Shown here piece after piece: positions 9,313 through 24,128 of a stretch of DNA of 64,000 nucleotides (position 1 is its first letter; every line of letters starts with the position of its first letter). Source of the stretch: CADEED01 sp035525785. GTDB taxonomy: Bacteria > Pseudomonadota > Gammaproteobacteria > Steroidobacterales > Steroidobacteraceae. The stretch is from the NCBI GenBank assembly GCA_035525785.1, contig DATLDQ010000026.1:1-64000 (forward strand), written 5' to 3'. A program made the position numbers and the translations under genes. A model generated the notes under the pieces. It was not told the DNA's origin, did not search any database, and saw only the letters and a list, made by a program, of their open reading frames with translations.

Positions 9313-10476
9313 TTAGACGAGGCCGGGTATGAAACGGTGGCGCACGCGCGCCATGTATTCGGCGTAGCCGTTGTCGCCCATGAGGAGATGGCGTTCCTCG
9401 GTGATGGCGCGCAGCGCGTAGATGGTGGTCCATCCGCAGAGCGCGAGCAACGCGTAGGCCGCGCGCCGCAGGTCGCCGTCGGCGAAGACCAGGTAGAGGT
9501 TCGGCAGCGCGCCTATCCACCAGGCGAGATTCTTGGCGGTGTAGGCCGGGTGGCGCACGAAAGCGTAGGGGCCGCGGGCGACGATGCCGCGATTGGTGAG
9601 GTTGCTGGCCTTGAAGCCCAGCGCTACCGAGGCCCAGGAATACACCGCCAGCGAAGCCAGCAGCAGGATGTTCGCCGCCAGGTGCGCGCCGGTGTTTTCG
9701 AATTGAGGGAAGTCGCTGCTCTGCCACTCGAGCCAGCGGCTGGTGAAATCGTTGTACGGGGGATAGCAGGCGAGGCAGATGGCCCAGCCGAAGAACGTGG
9801 GGTCGACGCTCCGGATGCGGTTGCGCAACGCGGGCGTTTCGACGATGTAACCCAGCGTGAAGAGAAAGGTGTCGACGAACAGGATCGCCTGGAAGCAGGC
9901 CCAGAACAGCGAGCTGTCGAACAGTGCACGGCCCCGCACCCCGTCTTTCAGGTTGTCCCAGAACTGCACGAGGGAGTTGCCCATGTCGCCCGCATGGTTG
10001 AGGCACCAGTTGATCATGAGCGGCGCGAAGAAGAACTTGAGCAGCAACGCGAGGCCCGCCTGTTTGGCGGCGGGCGAGAGCGAGGCCTTGAGCGGCAGTC
10101 GTGCGCGATCACGCGCCAGCCGCGCCGCGCGTGCGCGCGACATCGGCCGCCGCGCCCGCCGCGCGCTGAAGACGAGGCCCTTCAGGAACACGAACGCCTT
10201 GGAACGCAGCCATGGATAGCGCAGGTAGAAGGGGATCAGAACCAGCGCGTACAGCGCGATGAGAACCACGAACAGCGCATGCACCGTGAGCGCGGCATCG
10301 ATGTCGAACATGCCGAGCTGCCACTGCCCCTGCAGCATGTTGCGATGGAAACCGGAGAAGTCGTTTACGACCGCATAGGAGAGGCCTATGAAGGCCATGG
10401 TAGATAGATAGTTGCCGAGAAAGCGCAGCGCGCGTTGCACGGACCTGGAGAGACGCCGCTTCTTGCTACTTTTCAC
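9313..10476 (-). CDS. Membrane isoprenylcysteine methyltransferase-like protein (ICMT/PEMT family)
   Basis: This 387-residue integral membrane protein starts at GTG 10476; the long upstream in-frame extension is a shadow of the next gene. Several hydrophobic helices precede the family's SAM-binding signature near the C-terminus, GPYAFVRHPAYTAKN followed by RAITEERHLL and YAEYMARVRHRFIPGL. Such proteins methylate lipids, isoprenylated groups or other membrane-bound acceptors; the acceptor here is unknown. The start overlaps the stop of the propeller gene by 11 nt (GTGAAAAGTAG), which points to translational coupling. Confidence 0.78.
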   Translation of the reverse strand: MKSSKKRRLSRSVQRALRFLGNYLSTMAFIGLSYAVVNDFSGFHRNMLQGQWQLGMFDIDAALTVHALFVVLIALYALVLIPFYLRYPWLRSKAFVFLKGLVFSARRARRPMSRARAARLARDRARLPLKASLSPAAKQAGLALLLKFFFAPLMINWCLNHAGDMGNSLVQFWDNLKDGVRGRALFDSSLFWACFQAILFVDTFLFTLGYIVETPALRNRIRSVDPTFFGWAICLACYPPYNDFTSRWLEWQSSDFPQFENTGAHLAANILLLASLAVYSWASVALGFKASNLTNRGIVARGPYAFVRHPAYTAKNLAWWIGALPNLYLVFADGDLRRAAYALLALCGWTTIYALRAITEERHLLMGDNGYAEYMARVRHRFIPGLV

Positions 10477-12631
10477 GGCGCGATTGTCGCACGAGACGCA
10501 CGATGCGATCGCCGACCAGCACGAGATCGCCGGTCCGAGAGTCTGCGGCGACGCTCGAGAAGTGACGGGAGGTGTGCGTCTCGAGCCTTTGCCAAGTGGC
10601 GCCGCCGTCGGCGGAGCGCAGCAGCGTGCCCTGGCTTCCCGCCACGAGCAGGTTTCCCGTGCCCGGCTCGATGAGCGACTTGCGCAGCGCCCCATCGACG
10701 CCCGTGGGAATCCTGCGCCAGGTGCGGCCCTGGTCGTGCGAGCGGAGCGTGGTGCCGTGATTGCCGAAGCACAACAGCGCTCGCGTGCGCGCATCGAACT
10801 GGAAGCCGCGCAGCTCCTGGTCGCTGCCCGAGGTCAGCGCGCGCCACGTGATGCCGAGATCGGTGGAGCGTAGCAGCGTGCCACGCGAGCCCGACAGCAA
10901 CACGGCGCCCGTGGAGTCGTCGGCGTAGCTGCCGAACAGGTTTTCCGCGGTGCCGGTGTCCACCCGCTGCCAGCTCGCGCCGTCATCGGTGCTGCGCGCG
11001 GCCAGGCCACCTTCGCCGGCGACGACCAGGACTCCTCGTTCGCCGAGCGCCGCTCCCTGCCAGAGCGGAAATTTGCCGGGTTCGAGCGGCGTCGCGAGCT
11101 CGCCGCGACTCCAGCTGGCGCCGTCATCGCGCGAGACCATCATCGCGCCGCGCGCTTCCACGGCCACCACGAGATTGCGGGTCGCGTCGGCCAGCACCCA
11201 GGGAAACGCGCGTGCGGCTTCGATGTCGTTCCACACGGCGATGCGCCAGTTCGCGCCTTCCGCGTCGCCTCGCAGGATGGCGCCGGGCGGGCCCACCGCC
11301 ACGATCGCATCGCCCGCCGGCGTGACGAGCAGCGCGCGCAGGTCGGGTGACGTATTCGCATCCGGGTAGTTGGGCGTCACCGCGCGCCAGCTCGCGCCGG
11401 AGTCCGCGGAGCGCAGCACGTGGCCCAACCGGGAGGTCGCCACCAGCGCATCGCCGTGCGGAGTCGCCACGATCTCGCGCAGGGACACCTCCAGCGACTC
11501 GCGCGCGTACTGCCAGCGGGCGCCACCATCCGTGGAGCTCGCGAGCAGGCCGCCGGTGCCAAACACCATGAAGGTGCCGGTGCGCGGATCGTGCACCAAC
11601 CCGCGCAGCTCGCCGCGCAACGCTCCGCCGCCGGGTTCGCGGGTCGCCGACGCCCAGGTGCGCCCGCCATCGGTGGAACGTGCGATGGTGCCCGACTGTC
11701 CGGTGACCAGCAGGGCGTGTGCGCGCGGGTCGTGACGGATGGCGCTGAGGAAATTCTTGCGCCCGTCGATGACGATCTCGCCGCCCTCCCAGCTCTGGCC
11801 GCCATCGGCAGATCGCAGCACGTCGCCGTTGTGGCCGGTCATCACGATGGTGTCGTGGTCCGGGTCCCAGGCTGCATCCGTGAAGGAGGCCTGCGAGGTG
11901 GACTGCATGAGATCCCAGCTGTCGCCGCCGTCGGCCGACACGAGGAAGCGGCCGAGCGCGCTCGTGGCAAGAACCAGTTTGCCGATGCGATGAAAACCCG
12001 AGATCGGGGTTGCAGGGTCCGGCATGGCGATGGCCGTGACCTGCCAGCTCTCGCCCTGGTCCAGCGAGAAGCCGACCAGTCCTCCGTCACCGCCGATCAA
12101 TATGCGCGGGCCATCGAGGCTCAACGCACGCAGCGTGGGCCCGAGATGGCTGTCGATGAGCGACCAGGTACGCGCGTCGTCCGTCGAGCGAAGGATGTGC
12201 CCCGCCGTGCCCGCCGCGATCCACGCGTGGCCGCCGGCATGCACCACCGCCCGCAAGTCGGTATCGGTCGCGCGATTGCGGGCGGGCTGCCAGGTCCGGC
12301 CCGTGTCGATGGATCTCAGGATCGTGCCCTGCGCCCCCACGGCCACCAGCACCGTACCCATCGGATCCGCGGCGATCTGCGCGAGATCAGCGGTGCCCGA
12401 GGTATCCGCGTGCCGCCACTCGCGGCCGTCCTCGGAGCGGAAGATCGTGGCGTCGGTGCCCCACGCGACGAACACGGCCGTTGCCCCGGTCTCCACGCGA
12501 CGGGCGCCCACGAGGTCCGGGTTGATGACCTGCGGCTGGTATCGCGTGGGCGCGGCGAACACCTCGGCGCTCGCGGCCATCAGCACGGCCAGCCACGCGA
12601 GCATCGTTCGTGTTCGCCCCCCGGATCGCAT
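10466..12631 (-). CDS. Exported YCF48-like BNR/Asp-box beta-propeller protein
   Basis: The 721-residue protein has a signal peptide (TMLAWLAVLMAASAEVFA) and about 14 repeats of the type GTxLRSxDxGxTW. Examples are GTILRSIDTGRTW, GHILRSTDDARTW, GDVLRSADGGQSW and GTLLRSADGGATW. These are sialidase-type Asp-boxes as in YCF48/HCF136 propellers, probably forming one or two propeller domains in the periplasm. YCF48 proteins help assemble membrane complexes; in other bacteria relatives sit beside exporters. Here the partner is a membrane methyltransferase. ATG 12604 is an alternative start that would still keep the signal peptide. Confidence 0.82.
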   Translation of the reverse strand: MRSGGRTRTMLAWLAVLMAASAEVFAAPTRYQPQVINPDLVGARRVETGATAVFVAWGTDATIFRSEDGREWRHADTSGTADLAQIAADPMGTVLVAVGAQGTILRSIDTGRTWQPARNRATDTDLRAVVHAGGHAWIAAGTAGHILRSTDDARTWSLIDSHLGPTLRALSLDGPRILIGGDGGLVGFSLDQGESWQVTAIAMPDPATPISGFHRIGKLVLATSALGRFLVSADGGDSWDLMQSTSQASFTDAAWDPDHDTIVMTGHNGDVLRSADGGQSWEGGEIVIDGRKNFLSAIRHDPRAHALLVTGQSGTIARSTDGGRTWASATREPGGGALRGELRGLVHDPRTGTFMVFGTGGLLASSTDGGARWQYARESLEVSLREIVATPHGDALVATSRLGHVLRSADSGASWRAVTPNYPDANTSPDLRALLVTPAGDAIVAVGPPGAILRGDAEGANWRIAVWNDIEAARAFPWVLADATRNLVVAVEARGAMMVSRDDGASWSRGELATPLEPGKFPLWQGAALGERGVLVVAGEGGLAARSTDDGASWQRVDTGTAENLFGSYADDSTGAVLLSGSRGTLLRSTDLGITWRALTSGSDQELRGFQFDARTRALLCFGNHGTTLRSHDQGRTWRRIPTGVDGALRKSLIEPGTGNLLVAGSQGTLLRSADGGATWQRLETHTSRHFSSVAADSRTGDLVLVGDRIVRLVRQSRREK

Positions 12632-12656
12632 GGGGCACGATCTTAACCGCGCGGGG

Positions 12657-13748
12657 TCAGGCGGTCAGCGGCAGCGTGATGTTGAACGTGGTGCCGACGC
12701 CGGGTTCGGACACGCATCGGATCGTGCCTCCGTGCGCGTCGACAATTCCCTTGGCGATGTACAGCCCCAGCCCGGTGCCCGTCTTCTGGTGCTTGGTACT
12801 GGCGGAGTAGTAAGGATCGAAGATGTGCGGCAGGTCGTCCGCGGCAATGCCGGGGCCGCTGTCGGCGATCTCGATCTGCGCATGGTTGCCGCGCGTACGG
12901 CTGGTCACGTGGATGCTGTCGCCGGCCTTGGTGAACTTGACGGCGTTGCCCAGCAGATTCTGGAAGAGCTGCATGAGTCGCGCGCGATCCGCCTCGGCCC
13001 TCATCACGTCGTTGCCGGCGTCGTAGCGCAGCTCGAGCCCCTTGTCGCGGGCTGGAGCCTCGTGCGCAGTCACGGCGTCACGCAACACGTCGTTGACCAC
13101 CGTGGGCTTTGTGTTGATCGAAAGCTTGCCGCTGCGCAGATGAACCATGTCCATGAGATCGCCGATCATGCGGTTCATGAGATCCACGTTGCGGCGTATG
13201 CGCTCGTGCTGCTCGCGGATCTGCTCGGGCGTGAGCTTGTACTTGGGGTTGAGCAGCATCGACGTCGTGGTGTGCACCACCGAGAGCGGCGTGCGCATGT
13301 CGTGCGAGACGATGGCGAGCACGTCCTCTCGCGATTGCACGGCCTGGCGCAGCTCCTCGCGCTGGCGGTGCAGCTCGAAGAACACCGCGGCCTTCTGGCG
13401 CACGATCTCGGGATTGATGGGCTTGAACAACACGTCCACGGCGCCCGACTCGTAACCGCGGAACATGGGCAGCGGCTCGTTCGGGCTCTGCGCCGTGATG
13501 AAGATGATGGGAATGTGCTTCGATCGCTGCGTGCCGCGCATGAGCTCGGCCAGTTCGAAGCCATCCATCGTGGGCATGCGGATGTCGAGCAGCGCCAGCG
13601 CGAAATCGTGCACCAGCAACAATTCGAGCGCATGCGGGCCGGACGTGGCCTTGAAGATCTCGCGATCCTCGTCCGCAAGTACCGCTTCGAGGGCCAGCAG
13701 GTTCTCCTCGACGTCATCGACCAGCAGACATTTCACCTTATCGGTCAT
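12657..13748 (-). CDS. Response regulator-histidine kinase fusion (REC-HisKA-HATPase)
   Basis: This 363-residue cytoplasmic signalling protein starts at ATG 13748. It has an N-terminal receiver domain (KCLLVDDVEEN; phospho-acceptor Asp55 in LLDIRMP; Lys109 in LFKPIN). A HisKA domain follows, with His149 in AIVSHDMRTPL, then a HATPase domain with NLLGNAVKFT, DSGPGIA and GTGLGLYIAKGI. The start overlaps the cheB stop by 11 nt, making it the last gene of a four-gene operon. It likely receives phosphate or input from the upstream hybrid kinase and relays to an unidentified partner. Confidence 0.9.
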   Translation of the reverse strand: MTDKVKCLLVDDVEENLLALEAVLADEDREIFKATSGPHALELLLVHDFALALLDIRMPTMDGFELAELMRGTQRSKHIPIIFITAQSPNEPLPMFRGYESGAVDVLFKPINPEIVRQKAAVFFELHRQREELRQAVQSREDVLAIVSHDMRTPLSVVHTTTSMLLNPKYKLTPEQIREQHERIRRNVDLMNRMIGDLMDMVHLRSGKLSINTKPTVVNDVLRDAVTAHEAPARDKGLELRYDAGNDVMRAEADRARLMQLFQNLLGNAVKFTKAGDSIHVTSRTRGNHAQIEIADSGPGIAADDLPHIFDPYYSASTKHQKTGTGLGLYIAKGIVDAHGGTIRCVSEPGVGTTFNITLPLTA

Positions 13749-14319
13749 CAACCTCTCCGTGCGACCGCAAGAGTTCCGCGAGGGCGGCCGCATTCACTTC
13801 GATACTTTCCGGCACGGCCTCGAGAGCCGCCGCCGGCATGGCGATCATCGCCGCGCTCTCGAGAGCCTGCACCACGGTCATGCCGCCCGCGGCGGCAACG
13901 GCGCGCAGTCCCGCGGCGCCGTCGCGGTTCGCGCCCGACACAATGACGCCCATGAGCCGCTCGCCGTACGCTTCCGCGGCGCTTTCGAACAGCACGTCCA
14001 CGGCCGGGCGCGAGTAGTGCACACGATCGTCCTGCGAGAGCGCGAAAGTGCGACCCCTTTCCACCAACAGATGATAGTCCGGAGGTGCGAAGTAGATGGT
14101 GCCGGGCGAAATGGGTTCCTTGTCCTCGGCCAGTTTCATGGTCGGTGATCCTGGGCGAGCCAATATCTCGTGTAACACGTTCGGCCCCTCGGGGGGCAGG
14201 TGTATGACGATTGCGACGGCAGGAACGAACCTGGTCGTCAGGGCTGCGAGCGCGGTGCCGAGCACTTCGATGGCGCCGGCCGACCCGCCAATGACGATGA
14301 GATCGAAGCCGCGGCTCAC
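13738..14319 (-). CDS. Stand-alone CheB methylesterase domain
   Basis: The 193-residue protein is a CheB-type protein-glutamate methylesterase without the usual receiver domain. The catalytic Ser13 (IGGSAG) and His40 (IVIHLPPEG) are visible, and Asp lies in SGANRDGAAG. It starts at GTG 14319, sharing GTGA with the cheR stop. Stand-alone CheB domains beside CheR and hybrid kinases are common in non-chemotaxis signalling cassettes. No chemoreceptor gene is present here, so its substrate is uncertain. Confidence 0.88.
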   Translation of the reverse strand: MSRGFDLIVIGGSAGAIEVLGTALAALTTRFVPAVAIVIHLPPEGPNVLHEILARPGSPTMKLAEDKEPISPGTIYFAPPDYHLLVERGRTFALSQDDRVHYSRPAVDVLFESAAEAYGERLMGVIVSGANRDGAAGLRAVAAAGGMTVVQALESAAMIAMPAAALEAVPESIEVNAAALAELLRSHGEVDDR

Positions 14320-15155
14320 GCGAGCTTCCGGCGGTAGATTCGTTCGGGGATCGAGACGTCCGTGAACAGCTCGGCCGCGTCCGTGAAGCGCAGGCTTTCC
14401 TTCGAGCCGAGACCCAGAAACCCGCCGCGCACCAGAGAGTCGGCGAACAGCTGCAACGCGCGCGTCTGCAACGCGTGATCGAAATAGATGAGCACGTTGC
14501 GGCAGGTGATGAGATGCATTTCGGAAAACACGTTGTCGGTGGCGAGGCTGTGATCCGAGAACGTGATCTTGCGGCGCAACGCGGCGTCCATGATGGCCAG
14601 GCCCTTGCCGGTTTCCGCCGACGTGCGTGTTCCGCTCGCGTGATAGAAATCCGACAGCGATGTCGCCCCGCCCGAACGCCGATGGTTCTCCGTGAACCCG
14701 CGCAGACGATCGAGCGTGAACACGCCGTTCGCCGCCTGGCGCAGGCTCTGCGCGTTGATGTCGGTGGCGTAGATGATCGAGCGGTCGAGCAGGCCTTCCT
14801 CCTGCAGCAGGATGGCGAGCGAATACGCTTCCTCGCCGGTGCTGCACCCCGCGCACCAGATCTTGATGGAAGGGTAGGTAGCCAGTACGGGCAGTACCTG
14901 CTGCCGCAGCGCGAGGAAGAATTCGGGATCCCGGAACATGTCGCTGACCTGCACCGTGAGGTACTGCAGCAGCCGCGAGAACGATTCCGGCTCGTGGAGC
15001 ACGAGTTCCTGCAATCCCGACAGTGTCGCGACGTGCAGCGCGTCGCAGGCCTGCGCGAGCCGGCGCTTCAGCGAGGCCATGGCATACGAACGGAAATCGT
15101 AGTGATACCGGTCGTAGATGGCCTCCAGCAGCAGCCTGACTTCGAGATCTCCCAT
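14316..15155 (-). CDS. CheR-type protein-glutamate methyltransferase
   Basis: This 279-residue SAM-dependent methyltransferase has the CheR N-terminal helical domain (YDFRSYAMASLKRRL). The catalytic domain contains VQVSDMFRDPEFF and the SAM motif KIWCAGCSTGEEAYSLAI, then ATDINAQSL and ITCRNVLIYFD. It lies 3 nt after the hybrid kinase stop and overlaps cheB by 4 nt, so the three proteins are probably made together. With no MCP in the operon, it may modify the kinase's own sensory region or a distant receptor. Confidence 0.92.
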   Translation of the reverse strand: MGDLEVRLLLEAIYDRYHYDFRSYAMASLKRRLAQACDALHVATLSGLQELVLHEPESFSRLLQYLTVQVSDMFRDPEFFLALRQQVLPVLATYPSIKIWCAGCSTGEEAYSLAILLQEEGLLDRSIIYATDINAQSLRQAANGVFTLDRLRGFTENHRRSGGATSLSDFYHASGTRTSAETGKGLAIMDAALRRKITFSDHSLATDNVFSEMHLITCRNVLIYFDHALQTRALQLFADSLVRGGFLGLGSKESLRFTDAAELFTDVSIPERIYRRKLA

Positions 15156-15158
15156 CGA

Positions 15159-18314
<3,156 letters not shown>

Positions 18315-18399
18315 AGAGGCGCGAGTTTACGGGGAAAGGCTGCCTGCTTTGGCGAAGGGCTACACGCAGGTCGCTCGTAGGGACAGTCCTACGACAGGC

Positions 18400-21249
<2,850 letters not shown>

Positions 21250-21493
21250 TTGTCGATGGGCAAAATTGGCCCGAAAGGCGGGAAACCAGGAAGTTTAAGC
21301 GGCGAAGGTGCTCCGGGTATAACCAGTACCCGCTCGCGGCCAGTACTGTATGGATGGAGGCCTTCCCGGCCGATCTGCCCCTTGCGTGAATCGGCCCATT
21401 CGACGCAGATTTGGGCCGTGACACGACGAAACACGAACACGCTCAGCTGTATGTGGCCCCTGGCGGCGGGGCTGGCGCTGAAGCTCCGCGCTC

Positions 21494-22024
21494 GTGGGTA
21501 ACAGCAAAGTCACCGGTAAGCCGCGCCCCGACGAATGCTTCCCGCCCATCGTCGGCAAACAGCCGCGAACGCTGGTATTGGGATCGTTACCAGGGCAGCG
21601 CTCACTGCAAGAACAGCAGTACTACGCGCATCCACAAAACGCGTTTTGGAAAATTGTTTTGCATTTGTTTGGCGTGTCGTCGCCGCAGCCCTACACACAA
21701 AGAGTGAAAATCCTGACGGATCACCACGTCGCGCTATGGGATGTTCTCGCCGCGGCTGAGCGGCCGGGAAGTCTGGACAGCGCGATCGTACATGCCTCGG
21801 CGAGAGCCAACGATTTCGCGAACTTCTTCCGCGCGCATCCGCAAATCCGGCGGGTGTTCTTCAATGGCCGCAAGGCCGAAGAAATGTACCGTCGCTTCGT
21901 GTTGCCGGGGCTCGGTTCCGAATTCGAGGAGTTGCGCTACGAATGTTTGCCATCGACCAGTCCCGCCCACGCGGGCATGACATTTTCGAAAAAGCTGGAA
22001 AGCTGGAAGAAAATCGCATCCTGA
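21494..22024 (+). CDS. Hypoxanthine/deoxyinosine DNA glycosylase (UDG superfamily)
   Basis: This 176-residue base-excision repair enzyme removes deaminated adenine. The UDG-superfamily motif 1 is VLGSLPGQRSLQ (residues 28-39), followed by QYYAHPQNAFW, the signature of the hypoxanthine-DNA glycosylase group. Motif 2 appears as LPSTSPAHAG near the C-terminus. It starts at GTG 21494 and is divergent from uvrA, forming a small DNA-repair locus. The next gene overlaps its 3' end by 82 nt. Confidence 0.85.
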   Translation: MGNSKVTGKPRPDECFPPIVGKQPRTLVLGSLPGQRSLQEQQYYAHPQNAFWKIVLHLFGVSSPQPYTQRVKILTDHHVALWDVLAAAERPGSLDSAIVHASARANDFANFFRAHPQIRRVFFNGRKAEEMYRRFVLPGLGSEFEELRYECLPSTSPAHAGMTFSKKLESWKKIAS

Positions 22025-22458
22025 AAGCCACGAGCTTTGCCGACAAGGCGTGCCCGGTGCTGTTCCGTGATTCGTCGATGCGCCAGATCCTGGCCTTCGA
22101 GGATTCGACGGGTGCATTGCAACTGGTCAAGGGCACCATCGAGCTCGGCGAAGATGCGCGCGTCGCGGCACTGCGCGAGCTCGAGGAAGAGGCGGGCATC
22201 ACCAATACCTCGATCGCACGCGATCTCGGCACCTGGAAGTCGGGTCACAACGGCCACGTGTGGTCGCTGCAACTCTGCACCTATTCACCGCATCTGCCCG
22301 AACGCTGGACGCATCTTTGCGAGGACGATGGGGGCCAGGAGTACAAGTTCTTCTGGCATGACGTGACGCAGGACGCAGGCCGGGGCTGGGCGGACCAGTA
22401 CCAGCGCGCGTTGGCGGCGATCCGGGAACGCTCCCGACCGCTACGCTGGCGCGGCTGA
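21943..22458 (+). CDS. NUDIX hydrolase
   Basis: The protein has up to 171 residues and a perfect NUDIX box at residues 64-86: Gly64, Glu70, then REL-EEE-AG-I in the G-x5-E-x7-REUxEExGU pattern. The enzyme hydrolyses a nucleoside diphosphate linked to some group; its substrate is unknown. ATG 21943 has GAGGAG 11 nt upstream but overlaps the glycosylase gene by 82 nt, an unusually long overlap. A later start that still keeps the fold cannot be excluded. Pairing with a deaminated-base glycosylase suggests nucleotide-pool cleaning. Confidence 0.85.
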   Translation: MFAIDQSRPRGHDIFEKAGKLEENRILKATSFADKACPVLFRDSSMRQILAFEDSTGALQLVKGTIELGEDARVAALRELEEEAGITNTSIARDLGTWKSGHNGHVWSLQLCTYSPHLPERWTHLCEDDGGQEYKFFWHDVTQDAGRGWADQYQRALAAIRERSRPLRWRG

Positions 22459-22484
22459 GCGGCGGCGGGGTATCGTCCCCGCCC

Positions 22485-24128
22485 ATGAATCGCCGGGAAG
22501 TCCTCCTCGTGGGCGCGGGCATGGCTGCCGCGCCCTTTGCCGTTTCGGTGGCCGCCGATACCGGAGCTTCGACGACCGACCCCCACTCCCTCGAACGCTT
22601 CAGGCGACAGGCCCAGGCGCTCGTCCCCGCCCTCGTCGAAATCGAACAGTCGCCCGTGAGCCTGGTACGCGCGGTCGCCGCCCCGGACGTGCCGCTGCGT
22701 TTCCGTATGGAGCGCGAGGGGCCGGCCGGCGATCTGGCGCAACGCGAGCTCAAGCGAGGTGACTCCGTCATCGTCGATTTCGAGGGCCACCGGACGGGCT
22801 ATCTCTCGTTCCATCTCGCCACCGAAGGGCGCGACCCGGACGCACCCGTGCGCCTGCGCCTCACCTTCGGCGAAGTGCCCACGGACGTGGCCGAGGCTTT
22901 CTACCCGTACAGGGGTCAGCTCAGTGAAGCGTGGCTGCCGGATGAAACCATCAACGTGGATTTCCTGCCGCAGTCCGTGCGCCTGCCGCGGCGATATGCC
23001 TTCCGATACGTCAAGATCGAGGTGATCGACACCTCGCCCGAGTTTCGCGTCCGCATCGAGAAGCTGCGCGCGCACGCCGTCACCTCGGCGCGCACGATGC
23101 CGCAACCGCTCGTGAAGGAGACGCCGCGCGCGCGGCGCATCGACGAAGTCGCCATCGCCACCTTGCGCGACTGCATGCAGACCACCTTCGAGGACGGCCC
23201 GCGGCGTGACCAGCGGCTGTGGGTGGGCGATCTGCGCCTGCAGGCGCTGACCAACTACCACACCTTCAAGCAGAACGACGTGGTGCGCCGCTGCCTCTAT
23301 CTGTTCGCCGCGCTGCCACGCCCCGATGGCCTGGTCGCCGCGTGCGTGTTCGAGAAGCCGGCGCCGCGCTATGGCGGCCTGCACATCGTCGACTACGCGG
23401 CATTGTTCAACGTGACGCTCGCGGACTATGTCGCCGCCACGGGCGACCTCGACACCGGGCGGGATCTGTGGCCCGTGGCGCGCCGCCAGCTCGAGATCAT
23501 CGGCCAGGACATCGACGCCCATGGCAAGTATGTCGACCCGGGCAACATGTGGATATTCATCGACTGGTCGCAGCCCCTGCACAAGCATGCGGCCATCCAG
23601 GGCGTGCTGATCTACACCGCCCGGGCCACGGCGCAACTCGCGCGCAGGCTCGGCTTCACGGACGAGGCCGCCGCGCTCGAGCGCAAGGCGACGAACATGA
23701 TCGCCGCCGCGCGCCGCGATTATTGGGACGCGAAGCGCCGCGTGTTCGTGAGCGGACCGGAGCGACAGGTGTCCTGGGCGTCGCAGGCGTGGATGTCCCT
23801 CGCCGGTGTGTCCTCGCGCGCGGAAAGTGCCGACGCGCTGCGTGCCGCCATCGCGGATCCGCGGGCGGTCCGCCCCGTGACGCCCTATCTATATCACTAC
23901 GTGGTGGAAGGCCTGCTGGCCGCCGGGCTGCGCCAGGATGCGCGCGCCATGCTGGAAAAATACTGGGGTGGCATGGTCGCGGCGGGCGCCGACACGTTCT
24001 GGGAAGTCTACGACCCGGCGCAGCCATTGAGCTCGCCGTACGGCGACATCCACATCAACAGCTTCTGTCACGCGTGGAGCTGCACGCCGTCGTACTTCCT
24101 GCGCAGCGGCGTGCTCGGGGCGGGATGA
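22485..24128 (+). CDS. GH78-like alpha-L-rhamnosidase catalytic domain, exported
   Basis: The 547-residue protein has an exported N-terminus with a Tat-like start (MNRREVLLVGAGMAAAPFAVSVAA). A beta-rich domain (about 60-200) follows, then an (alpha/alpha)6 barrel. The GH78 acid cluster is seen as DGPRRDQRLWVGD: Asp237, Asp242 at the general-acid site (usually Glu) and Asp249, with family spacing 5 and 12. The candidate base is Glu507 in TFWEVYDP. It is shorter than typical GH78 enzymes. It would release rhamnose from pectin or rhamnosylated compounds. Its stop shares ATGA with the next gene. Confidence 0.8.
   Translation: MNRREVLLVGAGMAAAPFAVSVAADTGASTTDPHSLERFRRQAQALVPALVEIEQSPVSLVRAVAAPDVPLRFRMEREGPAGDLAQRELKRGDSVIVDFEGHRTGYLSFHLATEGRDPDAPVRLRLTFGEVPTDVAEAFYPYRGQLSEAWLPDETINVDFLPQSVRLPRRYAFRYVKIEVIDTSPEFRVRIEKLRAHAVTSARTMPQPLVKETPRARRIDEVAIATLRDCMQTTFEDGPRRDQRLWVGDLRLQALTNYHTFKQNDVVRRCLYLFAALPRPDGLVAACVFEKPAPRYGGLHIVDYAALFNVTLADYVAATGDLDTGRDLWPVARRQLEIIGQDIDAHGKYVDPGNMWIFIDWSQPLHKHAAIQGVLIYTARATAQLARRLGFTDEAAALERKATNMIAAARRDYWDAKRRVFVSGPERQVSWASQAWMSLAGVSSRAESADALRAAIADPRAVRPVTPYLYHYVVEGLLAAGLRQDARAMLEKYWGGMVAAGADTFWEVYDPAQPLSSPYGDIHINSFCHAWSCTPSYFLRSGVLGAG

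Noticed and set aside
11420..13946. Very long plus-strand open frames (408 and 640 codons) opposite the propeller and kinase genes
   Set aside because: They are antisense to well-supported genes, have Arg/Ser/Pro-rich shadow composition typical of GC-rich DNA, and match no family.
18375..18394. Small hairpin TCGTAGG/CCTACGA after uvrA as a terminator
   Set aside because: The 7-bp stem has no T-run on the uvrA strand and the next gene follows closely, so support is too weak to list.
21343..21362. Full LexA (SOS) box in the uvrA promoter
   Set aside because: Only one half (TACTGTAT) fits; the partner half is degenerate, so it is kept only as a remark.
23219..24124. Extension of cupin paralogue 1 upstream through the rhamnosidase gene
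   Set aside because: The extension is the +2 shadow of the GH78 gene, and ATG 24125 overlaps its stop in the usual ATGA way.
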